From contig JALGAS010000002.1 in NCBI GenBank assembly GCA_023078685.1, positions 5,828,001-5,892,000 of the forward strand: a stretch of 64,000 nucleotides of DNA, in the 5' to 3' direction. Below the pieces are notes generated by a model. It ran no database searches. It was not told where the DNA came from and saw nothing but the letters and a program-made list of their open reading frames with translations. The stretch's first letter is position 1, and every line of letters starts with the position of its first letter. This document shows, piece by piece, positions 11,929-22,014 of the stretch. The stretch is from Neopestalotiopsis rosae (Eukaryota; Ascomycota; Sordariomycetes; Amphisphaeriales; Sporocadaceae). Position numbers and translations under genes: made by a program.

Positions 11929-13518
11929 ATGAAGCCATCCATCGCGGTACTTGCGGCCTGGTTTGCTGCGACAGCATCTACAGTTGCATCGGCAGACAAC
12001 CCGACAGCAACAATCTCAGCCGGGCGCGTCACCGGGACCAGCGCATCTGTGGGAACTACAAATACCACAATCAACCAATTTTTGGGCATACCCTACGCCG
12101 AGCCTCCCATTGACGACCTGCGTTTCGCGCCGCCCACAGTCTATCGCGGCCAAGAGGACATACATGCAACGGCGTGGCCCAATGCATGTATCCAGCAAGG
12201 ATCGGCAGATTTGCTCATGGACCAAAGCGAGGACTGTTTGTACCTGAACGTATTCGCGCCGTCGCGCCCGGCGCCGGGATGCGGGCGGGCGGTCATGGTC
12301 TGGATCCACGGCGGTGCCCTAAAGACGGGCTCCAGCGCCATTGCGCAGTACAACGCGACTCTGCTTGCCGCGAACCAGGACATTGTCGTCGTCACCATCA
12401 ACTACCGCCTGAGTCTGCTTGGCTTCTCCAACTCCCCAGCTCTAGCAGTCGAGGATCGCAATGCCGGCTTCTATGACCAGCGCATGGCGCTTCAGTGGGT
12501 GCAAAACAATATTGCCTCGTTTGGCGGCGATCGGAAAAAGGTCACCATCTTTGGCCAAAGTAGCGGCGGTACCAGTGTCAGTCGGCTGGTCGGAACCATG
12601 GTGGACAATCCTCCCTTCCGAGCTGCCATTGTGGAAAGCGGTTGGTATGACTACGCGTCGATCATGGACATATCGTCGAATATCCCCGGTGTAGCTGCTT
12701 GGAACTCCATCGTTGCCCAGCTCAATTGCACCAGCTCGTCTAACAGCACTGACGCTGAGCTCGCGTGTATGCGGACTGTTGATTCCGCCACCGTCCAGTC
12801 AGCGCTATCCAACGCGGGCTCCTTGACCTTCACGCCAGTGAACGACAACGTGACGCAGCTTGAGTTTCCAGAGAAAGCCCGTAGAGAAGGCCGTATCGCC
12901 AGAGTTCCCATCTTGACTGGACAGACAGCAAACGAGGGCACTCTGTTCCAAGATCCGACGATAACATCACTTGACGAATTCGTCGCCGATTATCCCACGC
13001 TGGATTCACTCGAGTCCGATCTTGCCAGTGCATACTCTACGGCAGATTCCGGATACGCCACACAGTTTGATGCCAATAGCGCCATTGACACGGATGCGAA
13101 GTGGACCTGCTCTATTTCTAGAATCGTGGGTCTCACTTCACAGCTGGACATACCCATCTGGAGATATTACTTCAATGCAACGTTCCCAAATACCGAGATT
13201 GAAGGATATGGGGTGTACCACTCGGCCGAGCTTCCGTTCGTATTTGGCACCTTTGAGGCCTCGAGCGCGACGATGGATGAACTCCAGCTAAGCTCCGTGA
13301 TGCAAACCGCCTGGGCCGACTTTGCAAAGGATCCATGGGGCGCAGGGCCGGGATGGCCCAGGATTGAAACGCCAATGGATTACTCTGTAGCGGCGCTTGG
13401 AAGCCCAAATAAAAATGCAACGGGATGGGCCGTGATTGGAAATGGCACGATTGATGACGAATGTTGGATCTACCAATCGATCTATGACAGCGCTGCCGGC
13501 GGTACACCGTGGTGGTAA
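11929..13518 (+). CDS. Secreted type-B carboxylesterase/lipase
   Basis: A single exon of 1590 nt encodes 529 residues. Residues 1–~22 form a signal peptide (hydrophobic core VLAAWFAATA, cut near VASA). Family landmarks follow: FLGIPYAEPP near the N-terminus, EDCLYLNVF, the oxyanion-hole HGG (in VWIHGGA), the nucleophile elbow GQSSGG with Ser211, NEGTLF with the likely acidic residue, and YHSAELPFVFG with the catalytic His. The usual elbow in this family is GESAGG; Gln and Ser replace Glu and Ala here, which is found in some fungal members. Several N-glycosylation sequons are visible, fitting secretion. It hydrolyses carboxylic esters extracellularly; the substrate is unknown. The first in-frame ATG is at 11929. 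Confidence 0.92.
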   Translation: MKPSIAVLAAWFAATASTVASADNPTATISAGRVTGTSASVGTTNTTINQFLGIPYAEPPIDDLRFAPPTVYRGQEDIHATAWPNACIQQGSADLLMDQSEDCLYLNVFAPSRPAPGCGRAVMVWIHGGALKTGSSAIAQYNATLLAANQDIVVVTINYRLSLLGFSNSPALAVEDRNAGFYDQRMALQWVQNNIASFGGDRKKVTIFGQSSGGTSVSRLVGTMVDNPPFRAAIVESGWYDYASIMDISSNIPGVAAWNSIVAQLNCTSSSNSTDAELACMRTVDSATVQSALSNAGSLTFTPVNDNVTQLEFPEKARREGRIARVPILTGQTANEGTLFQDPTITSLDEFVADYPTLDSLESDLASAYSTADSGYATQFDANSAIDTDAKWTCSISRIVGLTSQLDIPIWRYYFNATFPNTEIEGYGVYHSAELPFVFGTFEASSATMDELQLSSVMQTAWADFAKDPWGAGPGWPRIETPMDYSVAALGSPNKNATGWAVIGNGTIDDECWIYQSIYDSAAGGTPWW

Positions 13519-14021
13519 GCTAAAATGCTATATTGGAATTGACTATAGAGTAAAAAGACAACAGGACGAGGCAGCTATGACATCTTGGATAAGAATCGTG
13601 CATTGTTGCAAATTCACGGCACGGACGCATGTGCAACACGACACTAGGCTGTGTCGACCACATATGTGTGTTTGCGAGTGTGATTGGACCGATGCGCTAA
13701 TACCCGACGTACCAGAGTTGGGTACCTACAGGTAAGCAGCTGCGGCTTATAGTCGCTGCCAGACTCAAGTCGTCTAATTAAATTCGATAAACTTCAGTCG
13801 TGCATCGGCCAATGCTGTTGGGACACGTCTATCGTTTGAGCAGCAGTCGGTGCGCGTTTGACTAAATTCGTTGCTGAGCTTGGACCTGGGACTTGGTTTT
13901 AACGAGCCATTAAATGAACTCTTCGCACTCGACCACGATATCAATCCCGATTAGGAGAGGATTCCTCATTCAGATACGCATCTACAAAAATATCGCTCCG
14001 CGCCAGCTACTCGTTCTTAAG
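13519..14021. other. Upstream region of tandem paralogue 1, partly duplicated
   Basis: This 5' region shares blocks with the region before the second paralogue (15540–15833). They include a GCATCGGCCAATGCT-like box followed by GGGACACGT (copy 2 at ~15634), a CTACAGGTA box near 13727 (copy 2 near 15554), and the bases around the start codon. The duplication therefore included promoter sequence. A run of 36 in-frame codons precedes the chosen ATG at 14022, but the two copies do not match there. Confidence 0.55.
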
Positions 14022-15029
14022 ATGTATACTCGTGTATATACGGAAAGCAGCCCAAGAAAACTGGTCTCGGGTAAAGGACCACGCGCTGAAGCTCTGTCAC
14101 AACACGAGCTTCTGAGCGAGTTCCTCAACCATTCCGATCGAAAAAGTCAACAGCCTACAAGGCTTGTTTCTGTCAGCAGTCGCATGATCGATACCGTCAA
14201 ACGTGCTTGTGACATTCATTATCGAGATAATGAACCCGCAGCGAGTATTTGTATTGTTTTCATATCTGTGCCTGGTCCCCCTGATCTCGGGGAAAATGAA
14301 ATCATTGTCCACCACGCAGAAATGGTAGCAGGATCCTTGGCAGGATACTTTGAAGATGTCACACCGGAATTCTTTCGATACGAATATCTGTTTGAGGGGT
14401 TTATTCCTGAAAGCCTTGTGGTTCACCGCATTTCTCTGGCAACCTTACTGGACCGCGCGAGCAAAGAGAATAAGGACTTCCATTCAATCTTCGAGCGGAG
14501 ATATATGTCTACGGACGTCTTGCGTACCCGCATTGCAGCCATCATTCAGCATATCGCAGTTCAGTCCGGCTTCTGGGATGTGGGCATCTGGCTAGCTTTC
14601 TTTGCAAGTCTCTTCGGCGCGAGAGCCCAAAGAAAGGGCTGGATCGCCCATCAACTGTTCTTTGATTGTGTCAAATGTACACACAAATATGAAGATGTTT
14701 TCCGGCTGGAATACCATGGGAGTGGCAAGGTTTCCTATGTTGATTCATCTGATCTGAAAGATATCAATGATGGAATCAACACGGTTCTCATCGATTGGTG
14801 GTTTACGACAGACAAGTTCATAGTAGACTGGGAAGTTTACAAGGGCAAGCGACAAGCCACAAAGGATCATGTTTCCCGGCAAATTGGTAAGTTCATCGGC
14901 AAATGGCGCAACGAAGAGCGGACAGAAATGCAAAAGGCGGACCACGACAGGGAATGGGCCGAGGTCTGTCATGAAATTGACCGACAAAGAGCAGCTTTGG
15001 AGCAATACGCTATCTGCATTGGACTCTAG
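14022..15029 (+). CDS. Hypothetical protein, tandem paralogue 1 (DUF7587-like)
   Basis: A single exon of 1008 nt encodes 335 residues starting MYTRVYTESS. The start at 14022 was chosen because the paralogue at 15834 begins identically (MYTRVY) and similarity ends there. The N-terminal half shows RVY, then LVSVSS, then CIVFIS and YEYLFEGFIPE. This order (an Arg strand, an SxS strand, a later Glu strand) resembles the DUF7587 domain of fungal proteins. It is also the layout of R-S-E ADP-ribosyltransferases; that link is inference. The C-terminal half has a helical, partly hydrophobic segment (FFASLFGARA) and a charged helical tail ending AICIGL. No signal peptide is seen. The two genes lie head to tail 804 bases apart. 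Function unknown. Confidence 0.75.
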   Translation: MYTRVYTESSPRKLVSGKGPRAEALSQHELLSEFLNHSDRKSQQPTRLVSVSSRMIDTVKRACDIHYRDNEPAASICIVFISVPGPPDLGENEIIVHHAEMVAGSLAGYFEDVTPEFFRYEYLFEGFIPESLVVHRISLATLLDRASKENKDFHSIFERRYMSTDVLRTRIAAIIQHIAVQSGFWDVGIWLAFFASLFGARAQRKGWIAHQLFFDCVKCTHKYEDVFRLEYHGSGKVSYVDSSDLKDINDGINTVLIDWWFTTDKFIVDWEVYKGKRQATKDHVSRQIGKFIGKWRNEERTEMQKADHDREWAEVCHEIDRQRAALEQYAICIGL

Positions 15030-15833
15030 AAAGGTGCCAAATGGGAGGTAATGTGTAGTTGTCTCGCACAATCATTGCTGCCCAGCTACATACAAGCTTT
15101 GCGGCACCGTGATTGGTCAATGGACAATGATGGTCAAGCAACTCTGCCGCACCGCGATTGTCATTATACGTAGTACAGTCGGTAATTCAATGACCAGCCA
15201 AGTGACCAGCCACATGCGTCGTAAATCGTGACATTACAGCTGGCATTATACTCGGCGAAAATGAAATTATATTTTTTCTACACATGATCAGGCTATTCAC
15301 TGCAATTGCTCTCAACTAAACAAATGAATCATAACATGACATAAATAACATTATGCAAATGTTGTAAATGGCTACATTAGAGAGTATAATGACAACATAT
15401 TATGCCAATCAAGCGATTGAGAAGATCATGGACCACCAAACATTCCCGGGACAGGCAGTTATGCAGCATGCCGCTTGGCTGCGTTGACACCAGACGTCTA
15501 GTTGAAAGTATGATTGGCCTGACAAGCTGATACCTAACGTGGTGAAGATTAGGTAGCTACAGGTAGACCACTGTGGCGAATGGTTGCCGGTGAACTCAGC
15601 TTGATTGATTGGCCTGCATAACCTTCACGGTCGCATCAGCCAATACTTCCGGGACACGTATAACGCCGATTGCAGCAATGGCTGCGTTTTCGACGCTTTT
15701 TACAGCCAAACTAGTATCAACTGAGCTATTTCAACTTTGTCACAGTGTCAACCTCAACTACATCAAATCGTGTGATCTTCATCGCTACATAGCTATTCTA
15801 GCGCACGCGTTTCGTCGGCTTCCGGCTCTCACG
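15030..15833. other. Intergenic between the tandem paralogues
   Basis: The 804-base spacer begins with a short imperfect direct repeat (GCGGCACCGTGATTG near 15100, GCCGCACCGCGATTG near 15146). Its last ~280 bases resemble the region upstream of paralogue 1. The 75 in-frame codons before 15834 do not match the first copy and are probably untranslated. Confidence 0.5.
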
Positions 15834-16775
15834 ATGTATACTCGGGTGTATGCAAAGATTAGCCCCAGACAACTCATCTCGGGTAAAGGACGAAGCGACC
15901 GGCGTCTATCAGAACCTGAACTCCAAAACGAATTCCGGCTTCACTCAAATTTCGACAACGAGGAACCTACGGCGTTTGTGTCTGTCAGTATTCGCATTAT
16001 AGATACCCTTATTCGTGCTTATAAGTTGCATTATGAGTACAACGAACCTGCCGAGAACGTCCGGATCGTTTTCATTCACAAGCCTGCTCAAACCGCGTCC
16101 CATGTTCAACACGCAGAGGAGTTAGCAGGAAAGTGTGGATATGATGACCCGGTAAAATTCAAGTACGAATATCTGTTCGAATGGTCCATCCCAGAATACC
16201 TGGTGGATCATAGTGTATCCTTGAAGACATTGCTGATCCGTGGGCTTGACTGGCATAAGAACATCCTCGAGCCATGGGAAATGTCTACGCCCAAAGTGAA
16301 AGCCCTAATCGCAAGCAAAATTCGGCGTATTGAAAACATGTCCGGCTTCCTCGAGGTCGGCATATATTTGGGTTGCTTTGCGAGTCTCTTCGGCGCAAGA
16401 GCTGAATTATACTGGGTTGCCACTCAGCTGTTCGATGATTGTTTCGGAGAAAACAGAATCCAGCGCTGCAACTTGGAATGCCGGAATTGGGAATGCTGCA
16501 ATTTGGCACGCATGTATGATGGGATCGACACAATTCTGCTTGATTTGTTCACAAACCCGGGGTTCATTACGAGTAGCGAAATATTCGCTGAAGAGCGTGA
16601 CGAGATAGAGCGGGAAATCTGCGAGAAACTTGAAGGGTTCAACGACGCGTGGGGTTACGAAGAACTGAGTCAGACGGATAGGCCAATATATATCAGGGCG
16701 TTGGCCAAGGTGCATGACGAGATTGACCATCTAGAGGCAGCTTTGGAGAAAGAAGCCGTCAAGATTGGCCTCTAG
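15834..16775 (+). CDS. Hypothetical protein, tandem paralogue 2 (DUF7587-like)
   Basis: A single exon of 942 nt encodes 313 residues. By eye it aligns along its whole length with the preceding gene at roughly half identity. Shared blocks are MYTRVY, SGKG, VSVS with IDT, RIVFI, YEYLFE with IPE, SGF with VGI, FASLFGARA, DGI with T and LLD, and the final EAALE/IGL. An insertion of six residues after the VFI strand and smaller gaps distinguish the copies. It is Cys-rich near residues 200–225 (NLECRNWECCNLA), where copy 1 is not. Catalytic assignment is speculative: the conserved R (RVY), S (SVS) and E (YEYLFE) positions are kept in both copies. Function unknown. Confidence 0.75.
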   Translation: MYTRVYAKISPRQLISGKGRSDRRLSEPELQNEFRLHSNFDNEEPTAFVSVSIRIIDTLIRAYKLHYEYNEPAENVRIVFIHKPAQTASHVQHAEELAGKCGYDDPVKFKYEYLFEWSIPEYLVDHSVSLKTLLIRGLDWHKNILEPWEMSTPKVKALIASKIRRIENMSGFLEVGIYLGCFASLFGARAELYWVATQLFDDCFGENRIQRCNLECRNWECCNLARMYDGIDTILLDLFTNPGFITSSEIFAEERDEIEREICEKLEGFNDAWGYEELSQTDRPIYIRALAKVHDEIDHLEAALEKEAVKIGL

Positions 16776-17825
16776 GACTGTACACAACCAATCCCTCCTC
16801 CTTACGACGATATCGTTTGTTCAGTAATGCGTTTCGTGCGCCAGGGACCAGTGATTTCGTGTTCCTGGCCAAACGGATCCTGTGCATTTTGGTGGCCATC
16901 ATAGTGTGTCGTTCAGTTCAGAAACAGTAAGGTGCTACATTAGTCAAGTCCGCATCTTCAAAAAAATTTGAAATTTGAAATCTCTGGCTTACGTAAGCAA
17001 AAATACCAACTTCTCGTATAGGCTTTTTGAATGCAAGTATGATATATTTAAAGAATCTCCAATTAATTCTTATCCAAGTTTTATATACGAATTATTTATT
17101 TAAAATTTTGATCGTTGGGAATCCGCGTACGAAAATGGTGTCTTTTTAGATATAAATTCGTGAGATGAATTCGGACATTATTTTGCGGTATCCGAATTAT
17201 TCGTGCACCTATAGCATCTACTACTACTACCACTACCCACTGCGCTACACCCACTATACTGCACCATCCACTATATTGCACCATCTATAACGCTGCACCT
17301 ATTGCGCTACACCCACTGCGCTCTATATACTATTAATTATTGCGTACCTAGAGGACTTAATAGCAGGTCTGGTGGCAGGGCTACTAATAATTTATAATTA
17401 TAAGCTAGTAAGCTTATATGGATGGAGCTCACTAGCTAACTACCTATCTACGGAACCGGACCATCGGGTTAGCCACTGCCATCACACCAACCGCAAAAAG
17501 CCACCATTTTCGTACGCAGATTCCCAACGATCAAAATTTCGAATAAATAATCCGTATATAGAACTTGGATAAAAATTGATTGGAGATTCTTTCGGTATGT
17601 CACACTTGCATTCAAAAAGGCTATATACGGCGCTGCCCTACTTTCTCTAAGTGGTAGTACCAAGATCGAAAATGCGGACTTGACTAATGGTGCACCATAA
17701 AACAGGCGACAGGGATCATAGGTTACAGCTAGCATTCCACTTTACTTAGATATAGTTATACTATAGGAGCATTATCAAGGTTCCATTTAAATACTTCTGA
17801 GCTAAATCAAGCAATATCAAAAACA
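16776..17825. other. AT-rich intergenic region around the inverted-repeat element
   Basis: Apart from the inverted-repeat element at 16931–17696, this convergent gap shows no gene. The AT richness fits RIP decay of the element. Confidence 0.5.
16931..17696. mobile_element. Inverted-repeat (foldback/MITE-like) transposon remnant
   Basis: Long terminal inverted repeats flank a 766-base segment: left arm 16931–17147, right arm 17493–17696. The outer ends read GGTGCTACATTAGTCAAG on the left and, reverse-complemented, GGTGCACCATTAGTCAAG on the right. The inner ~120 bases of each arm match closely (TTTTTGAATGCAAG through TACGAAAATGGTG). Differences between arms are almost all transitions, with the left arm richer in A/T, as expected after repeat-induced point mutation. 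A middle portion of each arm (~45–60 bases) does not match. No transposase frame remains. The centre (17219–17325) is a low-complexity stretch of CACTGCGCTACACC-like units. A possible TA target duplication lies at the outer ends but is uncertain. Confidence 0.75.
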
Positions 17826-20800
17826 TTACGCCTCAATTGCCAACTTCTTTGCCCTCTTCAAGTTGAGCAAAAACTTTACAGGACATCTTTCCAATCGACT
17901 TGTCCGATTCTTCAGCAAATCAAACATGACCATCTTGAAATTCTCTCCGAGGTCTTCCCACACGAAATCCGGGTTCAGCGCGTTAGCAAAGACGCGCATC
18001 GCAGCAACTGGAACATTGATGATTTGGCAAACATCTTCAGCGGATAGAGTCTTCTGCATAGTGGTAATGAAGCGAGCCTGTACCGTCGACTCGAACTCCG
18101 AGAAGTCGTATTCCGTTGGCGGCTGCACCGTGATTGTTGTCGTGGATTGGGCGACGACTTCCTTCTCTACTTCTTTGGTAGTAACCATGCCCAATATTTC
18201 TCCCGTCAAAATCTCGTGCATGAACTCTTCATTAAGCGGCTCAATGTTGGCCCCAAACTGGCCCTCTTTGCCAACCTGCCACGGGATGCGTCTCCTCTCC
18301 GCATCATTGAGGACTTGGCGCGTGAGCTCGTGACCAATCGCCGGGAGATCTTGGCCATCGTCGGATGCAAAGTCGAAATTCAACAGGTCCTTGTACACCT
18401 TCATGTTTTGAACCTTGAGTAATCCAGGCTGTACGTTCCACAAGGCAGCGATTTCCGCGTGCTTGTCCATAAGCGACTGGCACGCCTCTTGGACAGCAGG
18501 CCAGTCAGTGCTCTGACATGCTTCGGCTACCTTGGTCTTGAGTGCACTGAAAGCGGCTGAGCGTTTCGTGTAGACACTTGCTGCTACCAGGTCATCCTTG
18601 CTGCGTCGTGCACCTCCAGTGGAGAGATGCTCGATGTACTTGATCATCCTGCTGTAGCTTTGCGTCTCTCGCTCCAACGTCTGCGGAATCTGGGCTAGCA
18701 GACGCGTTGCGACAGCCGCAATGTCCACACCCTCGGTCGTAAGCATTCGCATGAAGATGGTAATGATGGTCCGAGAGTGGTCGAGCTGAATGTTCCGAAG
18801 CTTGCAGTACTGGATCATGCTATCAGCCCGGCTTGATTTGATCTCTTTGACATTCTCGCTCTTGGTGGCGACACGGACGATGGCCTTGTCGAGAAGCTTC
18901 TCCAGGTTGTTGTAGAATTGCTGAAGAGGCCATCCGGTGTAAGGGTACAACGCGACGACAGTCTCGTACCAGATCCACTCGCCGTCCGTGGTAGGAAGAT
19001 CGTACTGAGGATTCAGACCAAAAAGCTGCCATACCATGCTGAGTGGACGCACGCCGGAACCAGCAATGGTCAAGAGATTGCCAAAAAGCCCTCGCATCAA
19101 TCGTGTGACTGTATCTTCCGCCTTATCGACCAGATCTGGAGTGGTGGTTCTCATCGCAGCGAGCTTGGACATGGCAGCCATGAGTAGTGTGCCCATAAGG
19201 TGGCCGATCTCCGGACTGCTGGAGTGGAAGTTGTGCTCCCTGGAAGCTACCGCATGACTGAGTGTATCTCTCATGATAATGCGTAGCGCAGCAATATGCG
19301 CTTCGTTGCACTTTTCCATCCACCGTACAGTATAAGGACTCTTGAGGTCGACAAACTCATCCCAGCAGACCCACGCCAACGTAGATCCAGACTCGTGTTC
19401 CTGTCCTAGATTCGCCATCGCCATTAGTGGATGCGCTGGTCCCAACTGACTTCGAAGCGGCCCATCGTGGTAATTCTGCGACTGCTCCATGATGATACCG
19501 GCGTCGAGGCCTTGAAGATGCAAAACTCTGGAGTCGAGCTCGCAGCATTTACTACAGACCATGTTAGCTTAACCCGGTGAAATCACGTTTTGGACAATGC
19601 AGGAACGCTTTTCCCGCTAAAGTAGAAGCATTCCTTGATGCCGTGAAAAAAGGAAAAAAAGAAAAGAAAAAAAAAAAGACATACCTGGCATCACTTGCAG
19701 TATCTTTCAAGCCTCCCAAAAGCTTACGATAGGGCTCATCCCTAATCTTCAGCAACATGACTCCCATGTCCTCTGCGTATGTTTCGAGATATCCTCCCAA
19801 AGTCTCAAAGGTCATGGTCTTTGCTGCCTCAACATTTCCGCGGATCTGGGATTGGCGCATGAGACGCTTCAAGTCATAGGTCCGCTTCGAAGTCGTTCGA
19901 GCAGACACAATGTTGGCTAGGCTCGAGATTACCGGCTCTAGAGCCTGCTGCAAATCCTTGGTAGTACGTCTCAGATGACCCAGCATGTCATTCTTCTTCT
20001 TCACCAACTCACGATCGTCCGCGTTGGGATTATCGACGACGAGCTTGGTGTAGGCCTCTCTGATTGGAGACACTACCTGGGCGATCTTCGCGGACAGTGC
20101 AGCCACTAGGTTTTGAGACAACTCCTGAAGGTCCTTCTGGTTCAGAAGCATCTGTAGCTGCGTAGTCGCCGCAGCAATGTCTTCTTCCATTGCTTGAATC
20201 TCCGCAATCGGAAGGTCCTCAAACAGCTTCTGCAAATCTTTGACCAAGACCGAGCGGCCTGTCGAGGGGAGAAGAATGGTGTTCGCATCCTCAAGATTTA
20301 CCACTCGCTTGACTCTCGGATCTGTCATGAATGCCACACCCGCAGACTCGATGATAGCCGTCACATCCGAACCAAAGGCTAGCTTGGCGGTGTTCAGGTG
20401 TTCTAGGTTCGCAAGACCCCTGTAGAAGTAATACTTATTGGAGATTTGCACCAGCACCAAGGATTGCGGCCCGGCAAGAGCTGTCACTGCATTGATATTT
20501 GTCGAATCCAGAAGCTTCAAAACGTCGTCGGTATCCTTGGGCTCAATAGCAGGGGTAATCTGCACGATGAAAAGTGCATTCATTCTGTAAGAAGATGCCA
20601 AGTTACGAGCATTGTCAGTCATTCGATCGTCAACAATGACCACGACACTTTTGAGCTGATCATAGTAGGTTCTCAACCCTTCCTCGTCGCGGAATGGAAC
20701 ACTTGACGGAACGGTTCCTGTCGCCAGCAACAGGGGTCCTGATAGCAGAGAGCCGAAGATGCACGGTAGAACCACAGTGGATGCCTGATCCTCTACGCCT

Positions 20801-22014
20801 AGATCACCATCTGGCAGCACGAACTCGATACCGGTGCCGAATCGTACAATCTGTGAATTTTCCGAGTCGATCAAAGAGGGGATTGTGGTCGAGTTTGTTG
20901 TGATTATAGCCTGATCTTTGATCATGAGGCCCTGAATCTTTTCCAAAGGTGCAGCTGAAGCTTCTGCGGCTGGAAGAGCTCGTCGCGCTGTGACTCTGAT
21001 TTCAGTTACATGGTTCATGAAGGAAGCAGGATGTATCGCCTACCAGATACAACAGTCGAAGCAGAGCTAGCGATAGTGAAGTTGGCGCGCTTGGTTGCTT
21101 CCAGGAAGGAAGGGCTTTCCACCCTGTTGCTATTACACCACACCTTTGGATCCACGGTCGCCGTCGGCAATATCGAGCAAATCAATGAGTCGCCATTGCC
21201 TTTGATGACCAATGGACAACAGATGGTAGCATCGCCAATTGTCGCTGCGTCCAAGGGAACTGGGACAATGTAAAGAACCTACTCGAGAGTGAGTCTATGT
21301 ATCTGGTCAATTGAGAGCCCAGCGTTCTTTCGATAAGTACCTTATCCACGTGGTTTGCTACAAGCAACGCGGGATGTGTGCCTTGGAATCTCGTGATACG
21401 TGTGTTCGTGTATCCGGATATGAAGACACAAATCTCCTTCTTTGTGAGCTTTTCGCTGTCAATTCGTACGTAATCTAGAAGATCGTTTCCCTGGAGAAGA
21501 TCGCCACTGTGCGTAATGCCTGGGAATGTGTCCCTGGCAAGCCAGCAACACACATTACGGGATGCATCTGCAAAGCAAAAGTCCCAGTATGTAGGCGTTC
21601 TTTCGGAAACTGCCAAGATGGTTATTTCGCCCGATACTATTGGGATCTCGAAGGTCGAAGCCGGTGCCTGCATGATTTGGAAGTCTTGGAAGACGCCTGC
21701 CAACGTTTAGTGTCTATTCGTTCAAATCCAACATGACGGAGGTTAGAGGGAGACAAACTAAGATGAGACGGGAATCCAGCCATTCGCCTCAGCAGCGCCT
21801 CGCCCATGGCGCCCAGATCTACAGCATTGAAGAAGTAGTCTTCTGGGTACGAAGAGATGTCAATCTCCTCGATACCATTGTCTGTCCGACAAAGAAGAAT
21901 GCGCTCAGTGCTGAATGGATGTGCAGAGCCATTTGGAAGTGTTTCTAGGAGTTCATGAATCTGATCCTTGGTCGTTGCCAAAGCATCGAAGTAGACTTTC
22001 CTGACTCGCTCCAT
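17826..22014 (-). CDS. Large hypothetical protein (1291 residues), unrecognised
   Basis: Five exons (22014–21759, 21696–21341, 21278–21044, 20987–19685, 19551–17826) sum to 3876 nt, exactly 1292 codons. Introns are 62, 62, 56 and 133 nt. Intron 3 was placed because the upstream frame stops at 21015 exactly where a downstream ATG frame begins. A 56-nt GT–AG intron with an ACTGA branch point joins them smoothly. Intron 4 starts with a long polypyrimidine tract. I recognise no domain. Residues ~1–300 look like beta-rich globular sequence. The middle has charged helical segments (EEDIAAATTQLQML, DRELVKKKNDMLGHLRR) likely to form coiled coil. The C-terminal ~570 residues look helical. No signal peptide or membrane span is obvious. 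Two or more adjacent genes is the alternative model. Confidence 0.7.

Noticed and set aside
17219..17325. Repeated CACTGCGCTACACC-like units considered as a CRISPR-like array
   Set aside because: The units are imperfect, unevenly spaced low-complexity sequence inside a eukaryotic transposon remnant.
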